A stretch of 50,488 bases of DNA from assembly GCF_001421325.1 (NCBI RefSeq), contig NZ_LMJY01000005.1, positions 56,762-107,249 of the forward strand, given 5' to 3'. The notes below the pieces were generated by a model. The model had not been told where the DNA came from. It was given only the letters and a program-made list of their open reading frames with translations, and made no database searches. Within the stretch, counting starts at the first letter, position 1. Every line of letters begins with the position of its first letter. The stretch is from Novosphingobium sp. Leaf2. GTDB taxonomy: Bacteria; Pseudomonadota; Alphaproteobacteria; Sphingomonadales; Sphingomonadaceae. The translations under genes and the position numbers were made by a program. This document shows, piece by piece, positions 26,364 through 35,370 of the stretch.

Positions 26364-27263
26364 TCAAATTGCCACCGGCTCAAGGGCGCGGTGCGAATTC
26401 ATCGCAACACCCACGCCGGGCCCGGTGAAATGCACCATCTCGGCATCGACATATTCGATGATGTCGAGATCGGCGATGCCGTTCACGACATGGAAGGACA
26501 GCGGCAGCTGCTCCCAAGTCGCGCGGTTCCAGTTCAGTTTTCCATCGCCTGCCCAACGGCGGAATTCGAACTCGTCGAAATTGATGTTCGACGCGCTTCC
26601 GCCCGATCCGGGAACTGCGGCTGTGGTGGTCACATAGGCGAGATCGGCGCCTTCGCACCCGCCGACGCTCGTCCGTGGCAAATATTTATAATACATCTGG
26701 GCGCCGCCACCCGATCCGGGCAGCTTCTTTTCCGGATTCTGCTCTTCGACCAAGTTCGTGAGCTGGATATCGAAGAAGGTGTGGTCGTACCAGGATGCCG
26801 AACAGGTGGCCCGGCCCGCAGCCTCGTCCCAGCTGATGTCGTCGAAATTGGCAAACATCTTGGGAAAACCCAGTTCTTCGCGCCCGGTCATGATCGCATC
26901 AGGCGAGCCTTCCCAGATTACCGGACAGAGCGCGCCGTCATGCCGCTCGGTTTTGCCCTGATAGGTTACGGGGAAGTCGACCGACAGGATGCCGTAGCCG
27001 CGACCCGCCAGCCAGTAGAGGTTCTTGAACCAGGCGCAGCTGACCGAAACGATCGGGTCGCCGCGCAGGCTGAAACCGGCGGGCAGCAGCTTCTCAAGCT
27101 TGGCGGGGTCGGTCCGGTAGCTGATCTTCATCCATTCAGCGGTCATGCGGCCTGCCTCCTCGGCGGTCCACATGCGACCTTCCGGATGCTGACGGGGCCC
27201 GGGGGCCGGCCCGAACATGATGGGCATTCGATAACGCGAACCGGGATTAGGCGTGAAAGTCAT
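26364..27263 (-). CDS. Acetoacetate decarboxylase-like protein
   Basis: 299 aa from ATG 27263 (MTFTPNPGSRY); upstream in-frame sequence is basic and unlike the family. The segment GREELGFPKMFA places K135 at the position of the Schiff-base lysine of acetoacetate decarboxylase, with W, F and the DFPVTYQG region around the active site. Some family members are decarboxylases of beta-keto acids; others catalyse aldolase or dehydratase reactions through the same lysine. In a meta-cleavage operon it may process a keto acid released after ring opening (inference). It starts 53 nt after the FAD monooxygenase and lies 17 nt before the ALDH. Confidence 0.82.
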   Translation of the reverse strand: MTFTPNPGSRYRMPIMFGPAPGPRQHPEGRMWTAEEAGRMTAEWMKISYRTDPAKLEKLLPAGFSLRGDPIVSVSCAWFKNLYWLAGRGYGILSVDFPVTYQGKTERHDGALCPVIWEGSPDAIMTGREELGFPKMFANFDDISWDEAAGRATCSASWYDHTFFDIQLTNLVEEQNPEKKLPGSGGGAQMYYKYLPRTSVGGCEGADLAYVTTTAAVPGSGGSASNINFDEFEFRRWAGDGKLNWNRATWEQLPLSFHVVNGIADLDIIEYVDAEMVHFTGPGVGVAMNSHRALEPVAI

Positions 27264-27316
27264 ACTCGATATCCTTGCCTGCAAAAAACGATGAATCTCA
27301 AAGGTGATGGCGCGCT

Positions 27317-28798
27317 TTACGCCGCGACCCTGCCGCTCACGGCGGTTTGCCACTCCGACAACAGATCCCCGGCAGTGCCTGTGCCAAAGACGTGACGATC
27401 GGGCCTGATCAGGACGGCGGGCGTTCCACGCTCATCCAACCAGTTGGCGATGCCCTCGGCGAAAGGCGCGAGGGCAGCAGCATCCAGATCGAGCAACCGC
27501 ACATCAGGTCCACTGGAGGACGGCAGCTCTCTTCCGATCAAGACCGGCCCGTCGCCGATCGCCTCATCCATGCGTTGTCCCTCGTCGGAAACAAACTGCG
27601 GAAAAAGCGCACCCGCGCCCGGCGTTTTAGTGAGGATTCCGCCGGTCAGGTCAGGGTAGGCAACCGAAACGTCCTGTGCCCCAGCCGCCTTGCGCGCGAG
27701 CATCTCCTGATTCCGGCCGGCCGCCGCCCGTTCGTCCAGCATGCAAACGACCTTCCCCATCGCGATGGCCGTGCCGATGATGGCTCGCACATGCGGCTCG
27801 CGCTCTTCCTGGTAGCTGTCCAAGATAGAGTCGCTCGCATTACGCTTGACGATAGCAGCAAGCTTCCAGGCAAGGTTGGCGGCGTCTCGTATGCCCGAGC
27901 ACATGCCCTGTCCGGCGAAAGGCGGCATCTGGTGTGCGGCATCTCCGGCGATCAGCACCCTGCCCTCGCGCCACCGCTGTGCTACAAGTCCATGAAACCG
28001 ATAGACAGCCTTGCGCTCGATCTGAATGCGGTCGGCGCAGTTCCACGGTTCCAGCAACTCGCGAATCTTGGCGTCCGCAAGCATCTCTTCGGCAGTTTCG
28101 CCAGGCTTGAGCATGAACTCCCAGCGAAAGCGCTTGCCGCTCATTGCCATATAGGTGATGGGCCGTTTGGGATCGCAGATCTGCTGGCACACAATTGGCA
28201 GGTCGCCCGCATCCTCGACGATCGTGTCGAGAACCAGCCAGGGCTCGTCGAACTGATAGTCGTCGAGACCGACGCCGAGCAACTCGCGCACTGGGCTCCA
28301 CGCGCCGTCGCAACCAACGACATACCGCGCCCGTATCGATCGCGATCCCCGATCGTCCTTCACGACGACATCGACGCCCTCGGCATCCTGCACACAGCTC
28401 TGGAAAGCCACCCCAAGCTGGACATCAACATCTAGCTCGCCCAGCCGATCGCGCAAAACCTGTTCGACCGCGGGCTGGTGCAGCGCATACGTTTCAGCCC
28501 AGCCGTAGGGCCCGACCTTTGCGACCGGGAAATCAAGCAGCACATCGCCGTCGGCCGTGACGAACTGATATCGGTCGGGAACGCGGCAAACTGGCCTGAT
28601 CCGCTCTGCGACGCCGATCATCTGAAAAATGCGCATGATCTCATGATCGAACACCGCTGCACGCGGCAACGCGAACAGGGCCGGTGCCTGATCGATCGCA
28701 ATGACCGACAGCCCCTGTGTGCTAGCCAAAGCGGCCAGCGCATCCCCAGCCGGACCCAATCCAACGACCAGCAGGTCGCAATCGAACGATTTGCTCAT
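27317..28798 (-). CDS. FAD-dependent aromatic hydroxylase (MhpA/PheA type)
   Basis: 493 aa from ATG 28798; ATGA overlaps the dioxygenase stop. N-terminal FAD motif VVGLGPAGD, the DG segment YVVGCDGAWSPVRELLG, and RVLIAGDAAHQMPPFAGQGM mark a group A flavoprotein monooxygenase; the C-terminal ~110 residues form the thioredoxin-like domain of the 3-(3-hydroxyphenyl)propionate hydroxylase group. It hydroxylates a phenol ring using NAD(P)H and oxygen. Translational coupling to an extradiol dioxygenase implies that it makes the catechol or trihydroxy ring which that enzyme opens. Exact substrate unknown; phenylpropanoids, flavonoids or resorcinols are candidates. Confidence 0.9.
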   Translation of the reverse strand: MSKSFDCDLLVVGLGPAGDALAALASTQGLSVIAIDQAPALFALPRAAVFDHEIMRIFQMIGVAERIRPVCRVPDRYQFVTADGDVLLDFPVAKVGPYGWAETYALHQPAVEQVLRDRLGELDVDVQLGVAFQSCVQDAEGVDVVVKDDRGSRSIRARYVVGCDGAWSPVRELLGVGLDDYQFDEPWLVLDTIVEDAGDLPIVCQQICDPKRPITYMAMSGKRFRWEFMLKPGETAEEMLADAKIRELLEPWNCADRIQIERKAVYRFHGLVAQRWREGRVLIAGDAAHQMPPFAGQGMCSGIRDAANLAWKLAAIVKRNASDSILDSYQEEREPHVRAIIGTAIAMGKVVCMLDERAAAGRNQEMLARKAAGAQDVSVAYPDLTGGILTKTPGAGALFPQFVSDEGQRMDEAIGDGPVLIGRELPSSSGPDVRLLDLDAAALAPFAEGIANWLDERGTPAVLIRPDRHVFGTGTAGDLLSEWQTAVSGRVAA

Positions 28799-29739
28799 GC
28801 CTGTTCTCTCTCTCCGGGAAGAGGCGGCATCGGCATGCCCCACTGGACGCCCATCAACTCCGGGATGCCGGCCACGCCGCCCCCATCGACCGTCAGCAAC
28901 CGATCACCATCGGTCCAATGCTCGATCTCATTACCCCAGGGATCTTTCCAATAATCGAATATCTGGCTGCCCAGATAGTGCCGTCCGATGCCCCATTGAT
29001 GCTCGTAGCTTGCGCCTTTAAGATACTCATGCCCCGTCATGAGATCATCAAGATCTGCAACCTCGTAAGCGGCGTGCATGAAGCCGGCTGGAATCGGCCG
29101 TTGCAGCAGGAAGATAGTGTGATGATCGCAGGGCTGATCGCCACGATCGCACCGCATGAAGGCGCCGATCGCCACATCCGGCGCAGGCTGTATCTCGTCA
29201 GAGGTCACCAGTCCAAACCGCTCCTTGTACCAGGCTTCGGAACGCCGGAAGTCTGAAACGCCAAGCACGATGTGACCGAGCCGCTGAACGTGGGACGGCC
29301 CTTGTACAACCCGCCGCAGTACGCCTCGACGGGTGTCTCGTGCTGCTTGATTCCACCCCTCATGCGAAACCGTTTCGATAGGCGCAGCCTTGGCCTGGCC
29401 TGCGACTGCTTCCACGATGAAGCCATCGGGATCGCGCAAACGCACCACCTTGCCGCCACCCGGCGCGTCAAGATCCTCGACGCTCACTCCGTCATGGGCC
29501 GCGAGCTTGCGCAGATCCTCCTCATCCGAGACCCAAATGCCGAAAGCGGCGAATCCGGGCTCGTCCGACCGTTCGGTCACATGGATGAAGGGATTATCAC
29601 CATAGCCACGCATGAAGAGGCAGTCGTTCTCGACTTGGGCATCCACCATGCCGAAGTCCAAGAGGAATTGCCGCATGCGATTAAGGTCTGGCGCTCTAAA
29701 GCGGGCGTAAGCGACGTCGTACGCTTTCACGATGCTCAT
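28795..29739 (-). CDS. Extradiol (type I, VOC) ring-cleavage dioxygenase (copy 1)
   Basis: 314 aa, two vicinal-oxygen-chelate domains (about 7-115 and 150-280). Iron ligands in the C-terminal domain are H156 (RLGHIVLG), H222 (GFMHAAYEV) and E273 (GNEIEHW). H206/H207 and Y263 fit the acid-base residues of catechol 2,3-dioxygenases. It cleaves a catechol-like ring next to one hydroxyl. It is first in an operon with the FAD hydroxylase, with a 790-bp control region before it and the FAH/GST/MFS unit divergent. A paralogue is at 37900-38769. Confidence 0.88.
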   Translation of the reverse strand: MSIVKAYDVAYARFRAPDLNRMRQFLLDFGMVDAQVENDCLFMRGYGDNPFIHVTERSDEPGFAAFGIWVSDEEDLRKLAAHDGVSVEDLDAPGGGKVVRLRDPDGFIVEAVAGQAKAAPIETVSHEGWNQAARDTRRGVLRRVVQGPSHVQRLGHIVLGVSDFRRSEAWYKERFGLVTSDEIQPAPDVAIGAFMRCDRGDQPCDHHTIFLLQRPIPAGFMHAAYEVADLDDLMTGHEYLKGASYEHQWGIGRHYLGSQIFDYWKDPWGNEIEHWTDGDRLLTVDGGGVAGIPELMGVQWGMPMPPLPGEREQA

Positions 29740-29900
29740 TTTTTCAAAACCTCGGCGGTACGGAACGCAGACTCGGCTTTACCCGCCTGCCGCGCCCTTA
29801 TTTTCGAAGAGAGAAAAAGCCGAAAGCCGCCACATCAGCCACCGGGGCCGCGTGGAAAGCCAGCGCGTGTTCGTCCTCTCACCATAGTTGATGCACTATT

Positions 29901-29925
29901 CAGTCATCTTTGGACGAACTAGTCA
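29901..29925 (+). promoter_or_regulatory. 25-bp repeat element, copy A
   Basis: It begins CAGTCATCTTTGGACGA and ends TAGTCA. It matches 30349-30373 at 21 of 25 positions. It lies 162 nt from the dioxygenase start. Repetition in one divergent region suggests an operator for a shared regulator; each copy contains two AGTCA half-sites 17 bases apart in direct orientation. Confidence 0.5.
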
Positions 29926-30348
29926 AGAAAATACTGCGCGATGGGGGCTGTCCCGTTACTATCTCACGCATCTTCAGGGTTATCCCAGCATCATACCCGG
30001 CGTCTGGCAGGGCTAAAGGCATTTGCCTGACGCTGACATTGCCGGGCGACTCCAGCCCAGCGCCTCCCTTCCTTCCTAGTCAGAAGGCGGAGCAAACCTG
30101 CGGCACACGAGCAGCGGTCCAGTGTCGGTAGGGTAAGTGACGCGCTGGCGGCGTCGACGGCGGCGAGCAAGGGCATGAAATGATCGCGGGTTCGTCGATT
30201 TAAGACCGGCCAAGAGACCGTAGAGCCGCCCATCGCTAGAGGTTGCGCCGCCGGACCCGCTACGTTCGGGATCGAATTTGGAGCTGCAATTTATGACCTG
30301 TCCCGAAGACCTCAGGCCCGGAATTACGCGCCGTCAATTTACACTGGA

Positions 30349-30373
30349 CAGTCATTTTTGAACGATATAGTCA
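30349..30373 (+). promoter_or_regulatory. 25-bp repeat element, copy B
   Basis: It begins CAGTCATTTTTGAACGA and ends TAGTCA, the partner of the element at 29901. It is 159 nt upstream of the FAH-family start. It is on the same strand as copy A, so it is a direct repeat and points toward the FAH gene. Confidence 0.5.
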
Positions 30374-30531
30374 TTCTATAGGCACTTGGCTTTGGGGCCA
30401 GGGGTGGGAGAGAGATGCGCACCGCGTGACCTTCGGTAAGGCTGATCCCTTTCGCCATGCTCCATGTGGCTGGATAGCCTAGTTTCCGGCGTGGCCATTG
30501 AACTGACACGAACATGATAAGGAGTTTCGGC

Positions 30532-31386
30532 ATGAAGCTGGTTCGCTTCTCACAAAATGGCACAACGCGCATTGGCACGATCGTCGGCGACAGCGTCGTC
30601 GATCTTACCGCGATCTACCCGGAGGCGGGCCATTCCATGCGGGCGTTTCTGACCCGCCTGCCGGGGCTACGCGCTGCGATCGAAGCGTGCGATGCGCCGC
30701 GCTATGATGTGAGTGACGTGACACTCGAAGCCCCGATCGCCGATCCGCAGAAGTTTCTTGCGATCGGGATGAACTACCAGGCGCATGCCGATGAAGCGCT
30801 GAAGGGAGCGGGCATTCCGCTACCCACCAGCCAACTCTGGTTCAACAAGCAAGTCAGCTGCATCAACGGGCCATATAGCGAAGTCGAAATCCCGTCGGTC
30901 TCCACTCAGGTAGACTATGAAGCCGAACTCGGTGTGATCATCGGCAAACGCTGCCGCAACGTCAGCCGGGCAGATGCACGCTCCGTGATCGCCGGCTATG
31001 TCGTCTGCAACGACGTTACGGCCCGCGAATGGCAATTTCGCTCTCCGACTTACACGTTGGGCAAGTCGTTCGATACGCATGGCCCGATCGGCCCCTGGAT
31101 CACGACCGACGACGAAATCGCTGATCCGCACGCCCTTATGCTCACGCTCGAATATAACGGCGAAGAGCGCCAGCGATCGTCCACCGGCGACATGATCTAC
31201 GGCATCTTTGATCAGATCGAATATCTGTCCACCGTCATGACGCTGGAGCCGGGTGACATTCTCGCGACCGGCACGCCAGCGGGCGTCGGAATCGCCAGCG
31301 CGACCTTCATGCAACCCGGTGACGTCGTGCGGGTATCGGTCGAAGGCCTCGGCTTCATCGAAAACACCTTCGTTGCCGGACGCTGA
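30532..31386 (+). CDS. Fumarylacetoacetate hydrolase (FAH)-family hydrolase/hydratase (copy 1)
   Basis: 284 aa from ATG 30532, chosen for AAGGAG 8 nt upstream. Metal ligands E130 and E132 (VDYEAELGVIIG) and D161 (CNDVTAREW), the GMNYQAHADE loop, and the C-terminal LATGTPAGVG define the FAH C-terminal domain fold. In meta-cleavage pathways these proteins hydrolyse or hydrate C-C bonded dienoates (MhpD/HpcE-like). Position opposite the dioxygenase operon implies action on the ring-fission product. A second FAH gene at 37020 is likewise paired with a VOC dioxygenase. Confidence 0.88.
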   Translation: MKLVRFSQNGTTRIGTIVGDSVVDLTAIYPEAGHSMRAFLTRLPGLRAAIEACDAPRYDVSDVTLEAPIADPQKFLAIGMNYQAHADEALKGAGIPLPTSQLWFNKQVSCINGPYSEVEIPSVSTQVDYEAELGVIIGKRCRNVSRADARSVIAGYVVCNDVTAREWQFRSPTYTLGKSFDTHGPIGPWITTDDEIADPHALMLTLEYNGEERQRSSTGDMIYGIFDQIEYLSTVMTLEPGDILATGTPAGVGIASATFMQPGDVVRVSVEGLGFIENTFVAGR

Positions 31387-31398
31387 GAGGCCTCTGGC

Positions 31399-32064
31399 AT
31401 GACGACCATTCTGTACCACACGCCGGGCTCCTGCTCGCGAGTAACGCTGAACGCACTGGAGGAGATCGGCCTGCCCTTCGAGGAGAGGCCGATCGACATT
31501 TTCAAAGGCATGCAGGCGCGGCCCGAATATCTGGCCGTCAATCCGAAAGGCAAGGTGCCGGCGCTGGAGATCGACGGGCGGCTTCTTACCGAAACGCCGG
31601 CTATCCTGTGGCATCTGGCACACGTGGGCAATTCCACCGCGCTTCTTCCTGCGGCCGCCGACGGCGGTGTCGCCATCGAGAGCCTGGTCGATCTATCCTG
31701 GTTCTCCAACACGCTGCACATACTCGTTCGGAGCGCGCGTGCTCCCATGCGAATGACGTCGGGCGACCCGGCGCCGGTTCGCGAACACGCGCTAAAGGCT
31801 CTCGAGCCTATCCTGCGCGATCTTGACGGGCGTGTTGCAGGCGAACGTTGGTGGTACGGCGACGCCTGGTCTATCTTGGACGTCTATCTGTCCTGGGTGT
31901 TCGGGATGGCGGTTGGCGGCGGCGCGCCGATGGCGAAATATCCCGCCTTGGTCGCGCACCAGGATCGTGTCCGGCAACGCCCCTCGTTCCAGCGCGCCCT
32001 CAAGCGGGAACAGGCGGCATTGGAGCAGGCGGGCATCATCCTGCCTGGCGGCGGCACACTATAA
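31399..32064 (+). CDS. Glutathione S-transferase-family protein
   Basis: 221 aa, 12 nt after the FAH stop. N-terminal thioredoxin-like domain with YHTPGSCSRVT (candidate catalytic S/C at 11-13), VPALEIDG and the glutathione-binding ETPAI at about 65-69; all-helical C-terminal domain with DAWSILDVYLSW. In aromatic pathways such proteins include maleylpyruvate isomerases and the ether-cleaving LigE/LigF/LigG enzymes. Here an isomerase of the ring-fission product or a glutathione-dependent bond cleavage is equally possible. It is in one operon with FAH and MFS. Confidence 0.85.
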   Translation: MTTILYHTPGSCSRVTLNALEEIGLPFEERPIDIFKGMQARPEYLAVNPKGKVPALEIDGRLLTETPAILWHLAHVGNSTALLPAAADGGVAIESLVDLSWFSNTLHILVRSARAPMRMTSGDPAPVREHALKALEPILRDLDGRVAGERWWYGDAWSILDVYLSWVFGMAVGGGAPMAKYPALVAHQDRVRQRPSFQRALKREQAALEQAGIILPGGGTL

Positions 32065-32079
32065 ATCGGGAGAAATGAC

Positions 32080-33288
32080 GTGGCACTAAGCACGGTGATC
32101 AGCCCGGGGGAGCGGGAGATCGAAGGGAAGTCGGCAGGAGCGTCAGTTGCGCACCTGCTCCTGCTGATCGCCTGTTTACCGATCTTGGGAATGCTGGTCA
32201 TCGCGCCGGTGCTGCCCGATATCCAGCGGCATTTCGCGATGACACCCGGCGCCGCCTATCTGGCTCCGCTTGTTCTGACCGCGCCGTCTCTCTCGATCGT
32301 GCTGCTCTCGCCAATAAGCGGACGCTTGGCTTCCCGCTTGGGACGCAAGCGGCTGATCCTGATCGCCCTGCTGCTCTATACACTGGCAGCCACCGCCCCG
32401 CTCTATCTCGACGATATCTACGCCATCATCGCGACGCGCCTTGTCGTCGGGGTCGCCGAAGCGACACTGATGACCGTATCGACGATGCTGATCGGCGACT
32501 ATTACAGCGGCAGCAAGCGGGACCGCTATCTCTCGATGCAGGTCATTTACACGTCGGTGTCCGCGGTGCTCTTCCTCATCGGCGGCGGTATCCTGGGGCA
32601 AATGGGCTGGCGCATTCCCTTCGTTACCTATTTCATCCCGATCCTGCTCCTGCCCTTCGCGCTTACCCTGCTGTGGGAGCCGCGCGCACCTGTACAGATC
32701 GAGACAGGATCGGCGGCTATCGCCTGGCGGATCATCCTGCCCATCTGTGTCGTCACCTTCCTGGCAGGCGGATGCATGAACATCGCATCTGTCGAACTGA
32801 GCTACGTCATGGAAGCTATCGGTGCCACATCATCGGCCATGAAGGGCCTGGGTGCCGCGGTGAACAGCGCCGGCATCGCGATCGGCGGGGCGATCATGGC
32901 GCATCGCGGCAATGCTACCCGGACTGGTCAGTTGGTGACGGCCTTTGCCGTCGGCGCAGCGGGTTTTGCGATAATCTTCGCGGTCCCGTCCCTTGCCGGG
33001 GTGATGACAGGCGCTTTTGTCGCAGGCCTGTCGAGCGGCTTCTTTCTCGGGTGGCTGCTCGCCAACCTCAATAGTCATTTGACGTTCGAAAACCGCGGCC
33101 GGTCTGTCGGCATGTGGATGTCGAGCTACTTCCTGGCGACCGTTCTCGCGCCCGTCTTCGTCGTCGCCATCTCGGGCCCACTCGGTGGGATCAAGCAGGC
33201 CATGTTGCCCGTTGCCCTCATATTGTCCGTCCTGGCGATCATCGCCCCACGCGTGCTCGCCAGCCAGCACATGCTCCAGGACGCATAA
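32080..33288 (+). CDS. MFS transporter (drug/aromatic-acid type)
   Basis: 402 aa from GTG 32080 with GGGAG upstream. Twelve hydrophobic segments, the loop SGRLASRLGRKRLILIAL between segments 2 and 3 (MFS signature) and LPDIQRHF after segment 1 as in DHA1-type carriers. It lacks the FMGxFPxFLxPVS start of the three GntR-linked MFS proteins, so it is a separate subfamily. It could import the ring substrate or export toxic intermediates. It is last in the FAH-GST-MFS operon. Confidence 0.87.
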   Translation: MALSTVISPGEREIEGKSAGASVAHLLLLIACLPILGMLVIAPVLPDIQRHFAMTPGAAYLAPLVLTAPSLSIVLLSPISGRLASRLGRKRLILIALLLYTLAATAPLYLDDIYAIIATRLVVGVAEATLMTVSTMLIGDYYSGSKRDRYLSMQVIYTSVSAVLFLIGGGILGQMGWRIPFVTYFIPILLLPFALTLLWEPRAPVQIETGSAAIAWRIILPICVVTFLAGGCMNIASVELSYVMEAIGATSSAMKGLGAAVNSAGIAIGGAIMAHRGNATRTGQLVTAFAVGAAGFAIIFAVPSLAGVMTGAFVAGLSSGFFLGWLLANLNSHLTFENRGRSVGMWMSSYFLATVLAPVFVVAISGPLGGIKQAMLPVALILSVLAIIAPRVLASQHMLQDA

Positions 33289-33695
33289 AGCGAGACTAGG
33301 CGCCTAAGCTAGCCACCCCGTCCGGTGCCAGATAAACGCCAACTTAAGATCGGGATCTGACGGGTGGGTGGCTGAGCCTCCGTGGTGGTCATCCATAAAC
33401 CTGGCCTCACGATTACGGCCGCGCAACATTGTTTAGCACGGCATCGAGGATCGCCGCCTTCGGGCTGCTGCCTGGGCCGACACAAACACCGATGTGTGGG
33501 CTCGTTCGCCAGCATCACCCTGCGTGTCGTGCATACCTCGTCTACATAGTCATCGCCGAGGTGAACCTCGGCAGCATTCTATTGTGCCGACACGCTTCAT
33601 TTTGCAGCGCAGTGGAAGGAACAACAAAGCGCGAAAGAGGAATCAGAGGCAGGAAATCGCCCGTTCCAAAGCTAGGGACCTATGCCCCCGCACCC

Positions 33696-33821
33696 GTCGA
33701 TGAATGGCAGGGTAACTGCTGCGATAACGCCTCTATCGAGACGTTCTTCCAAATCGCTAACGGCGCAACTGATCTGACGAGCGCTCGGCACGCTGACCGA
33801 GCGCTCGTCAGGAGCGATTGA
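33696..33821 (+). pseudogene. IS3-type transposase fragment
   Basis: The frame reads VDEWQGNCCDNASIETFFQ, close to the conserved GN.YDNA..ESFF block of IS3-family OrfB integrase domains, then loses similarity. Nothing else of the element is recognisable between 33289 and 33695. It is a short relic next to the aldehyde dehydrogenase and broken pobA, consistent with rearrangement here. Confidence 0.55.
33774..33811 (-). terminator. Terminator-like hairpin after aldehyde dehydrogenase 2
   Basis: CTGACGAGCGCTCGG (33774-33788) pairs perfectly with 33797-33811, a 15-bp stem with an 8-base loop, 16 nt beyond the minus-strand stop at 33828. There is no T-run, so the terminator call is tentative. Confidence 0.55.
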
Positions 33822-33827
33822 TCGGGT

Positions 33828-35273
33828 TCAGCTGGTAACGAAGGAAATGTGCTTATGCTCGATGAAATCCTCTAGCACCGCAAGGCCACGCATGCGGCCC
33901 AAACCGCTCTGCTTGAACCCGCCCTCTTCGAACTGGTCTGATAGCGCCGCCCACCCGTTGATCCACACCGTGCCGGCATCAAGCGCCCGCGCCATACGAA
34001 CCTGTCGGTTCAGATCGCGGGACCACACACTGGCAGCCAGCCCGTATTCTGTGTCGTTGGCCATGCTCACGGCTTCGTCTTCTGTGTCGAACACTTGCAT
34101 GGCGAGCACCGGGCCAAAGACTTCGCGCTGAATGATTTCGTCCGCGTTATCGGTCACTTCGAGCAGTGTTGGGCGATAGAATGCACCTTTTGCCAACGCA
34201 CCTTCCGTGACCGGGCCGCCCCGCACGATCGCCCTTGCGCCCGCGTCGATTGCGGCCTCCACCATACGATCGACCCGCTGGACGCTCGCCTTGTCAATCA
34301 GAGGCCCCATTTCGGAAGATGGCTCGGCGGCCGGGCCGACGCGAACGGCAGACAGTGCTTCACCGAGCGCCTGTGCCACCTTGTCGGCGACACCGCGCTG
34401 AACCAGCAACCGGCTGCCCGTCATGCAAAACTGGCCGGAAAACACGGTAAGCGCCGCTACGGCAGCTCCCACCGCGGCATCCAGATCAGCATCGTCGAAC
34501 ACGATCAACGGTGTCTTGCCACCAAGCTCGAGGCCCAACCGTTTGACCAACGGGGCGGCATTGGCAGCAATGGCGCGGCCCGTGGCCGTGCTACCGGTAA
34601 AGCTGATGGTCGGCACCTTCGGCGATGCGACGATAGCCTCACCTGCCTCCTTGCCGCCCGTGATGAGGTTGACGACGCCAGGGGGCAGACCCTTTGTAGA
34701 AGCGATGATTTGCGCGATCAGATGGTTGAGCTGCGCGGTCTGATACGGCAGCATGACGACCGCGGTGCACCCGGCGGCCAAAGCCGGGGCCAGCGAGCGG
34801 GTCACCAACGCACAGGGCGAATTCCACGGCGCAATGATCCCGGCGATCCCCACCGGCTGCTTCAAGGTCAGCGATATCTGCCCGGGCTCGCGTTCGGCGG
34901 CCCGGCCGGCCTCAGTCAGCGCCAGTGCAGCGTTGTAGCGCAGGGTCTGCGGAGCGATGCCGATCTCGATTTGCGCGTGGAAGTTCACTTTGCCGTTCTC
35001 TAGCCCGGTAAGTGCCACCAGCTCGTCGAATCGTGCCTCGAAAGCATCGGCCATCGCATTGAGGACGCTGGCCCGCAGGCGATGGTCGTCCTTCCAGCCA
35101 CTTTCCTTGAACGCCTTGCCGGCAGCCGAGATCGCGCGCTCCGCTTCAACCGCTCCTGCCAGACCATATGTCCCGATCACATCGCCCGTGGCGGGGTTGA
35201 AGCTTTCGCCCGGCTCACCAGCATCAAGCCATTCGCCCCCGATCAGGTGCAGCGCCTTCATTTCATTTGCCAT
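33828..35273 (-). CDS. Aldehyde dehydrogenase with altered cofactor site
   Basis: 481 aa. Catalytic C283 (SGQFCMTGS), E249 (ELGGKTP), N151 (PWNSP) and FTGSTATG (225-232) are intact. The usual cofactor segment VLKPxEQT is AVVMLPYQT here, so the adenosine-ribose-binding lysine is M174 and the following glutamate is tyrosine. NAD(P) binding may therefore differ from the family norm. Broad role: oxidising an aromatic or aliphatic aldehyde to acid. A remnant of pobA upstream hints at a former 4-hydroxybenzaldehyde to 4-hydroxybenzoate to protocatechuate route. A CCGTCTGGTTT site lies 98 nt upstream of the start. Confidence 0.87.
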   Translation of the reverse strand: MANEMKALHLIGGEWLDAGEPGESFNPATGDVIGTYGLAGAVEAERAISAAGKAFKESGWKDDHRLRASVLNAMADAFEARFDELVALTGLENGKVNFHAQIEIGIAPQTLRYNAALALTEAGRAAEREPGQISLTLKQPVGIAGIIAPWNSPCALVTRSLAPALAAGCTAVVMLPYQTAQLNHLIAQIIASTKGLPPGVVNLITGGKEAGEAIVASPKVPTISFTGSTATGRAIAANAAPLVKRLGLELGGKTPLIVFDDADLDAAVGAAVAALTVFSGQFCMTGSRLLVQRGVADKVAQALGEALSAVRVGPAAEPSSEMGPLIDKASVQRVDRMVEAAIDAGARAIVRGGPVTEGALAKGAFYRPTLLEVTDNADEIIQREVFGPVLAMQVFDTEDEAVSMANDTEYGLAASVWSRDLNRQVRMARALDAGTVWINGWAALSDQFEEGGFKQSGLGRMRGLAVLEDFIEHKHISFVTS

Positions 35274-35370
35274 CGATTCAGGTCTCCCGCCCGATCACGC
35301 AGCGGCTATCGATGGTGGTCGAAGCTCACTTTGATCATGATGCGATACACAAGCCGGAACCGCAGCCCTA

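Larger units (their letters stand above)
29740..30531. promoter_or_regulatory. 790-bp divergent control region of ring-cleavage block
   Basis: No gene is supported. The region holds two copies of a ~25-bp element (29901-29925 and 30349-30373), listed separately, placed about 160-185 nt from each divergent start codon. A minus-strand frame at 29991-30233 has no recognisable domain or ribosome binding site, and I reject it. The unusual length may reflect a lost regulator gene. Confidence 0.45.

Noticed and set aside
27347..28435. 362-aa plus-strand frame
   Set aside because: Antisense to the FAD monooxygenase with clear FAD motifs.
29991..30233. 80-aa minus-strand frame in the divergent control region
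   Set aside because: No similarity recognised and no ribosome binding site.
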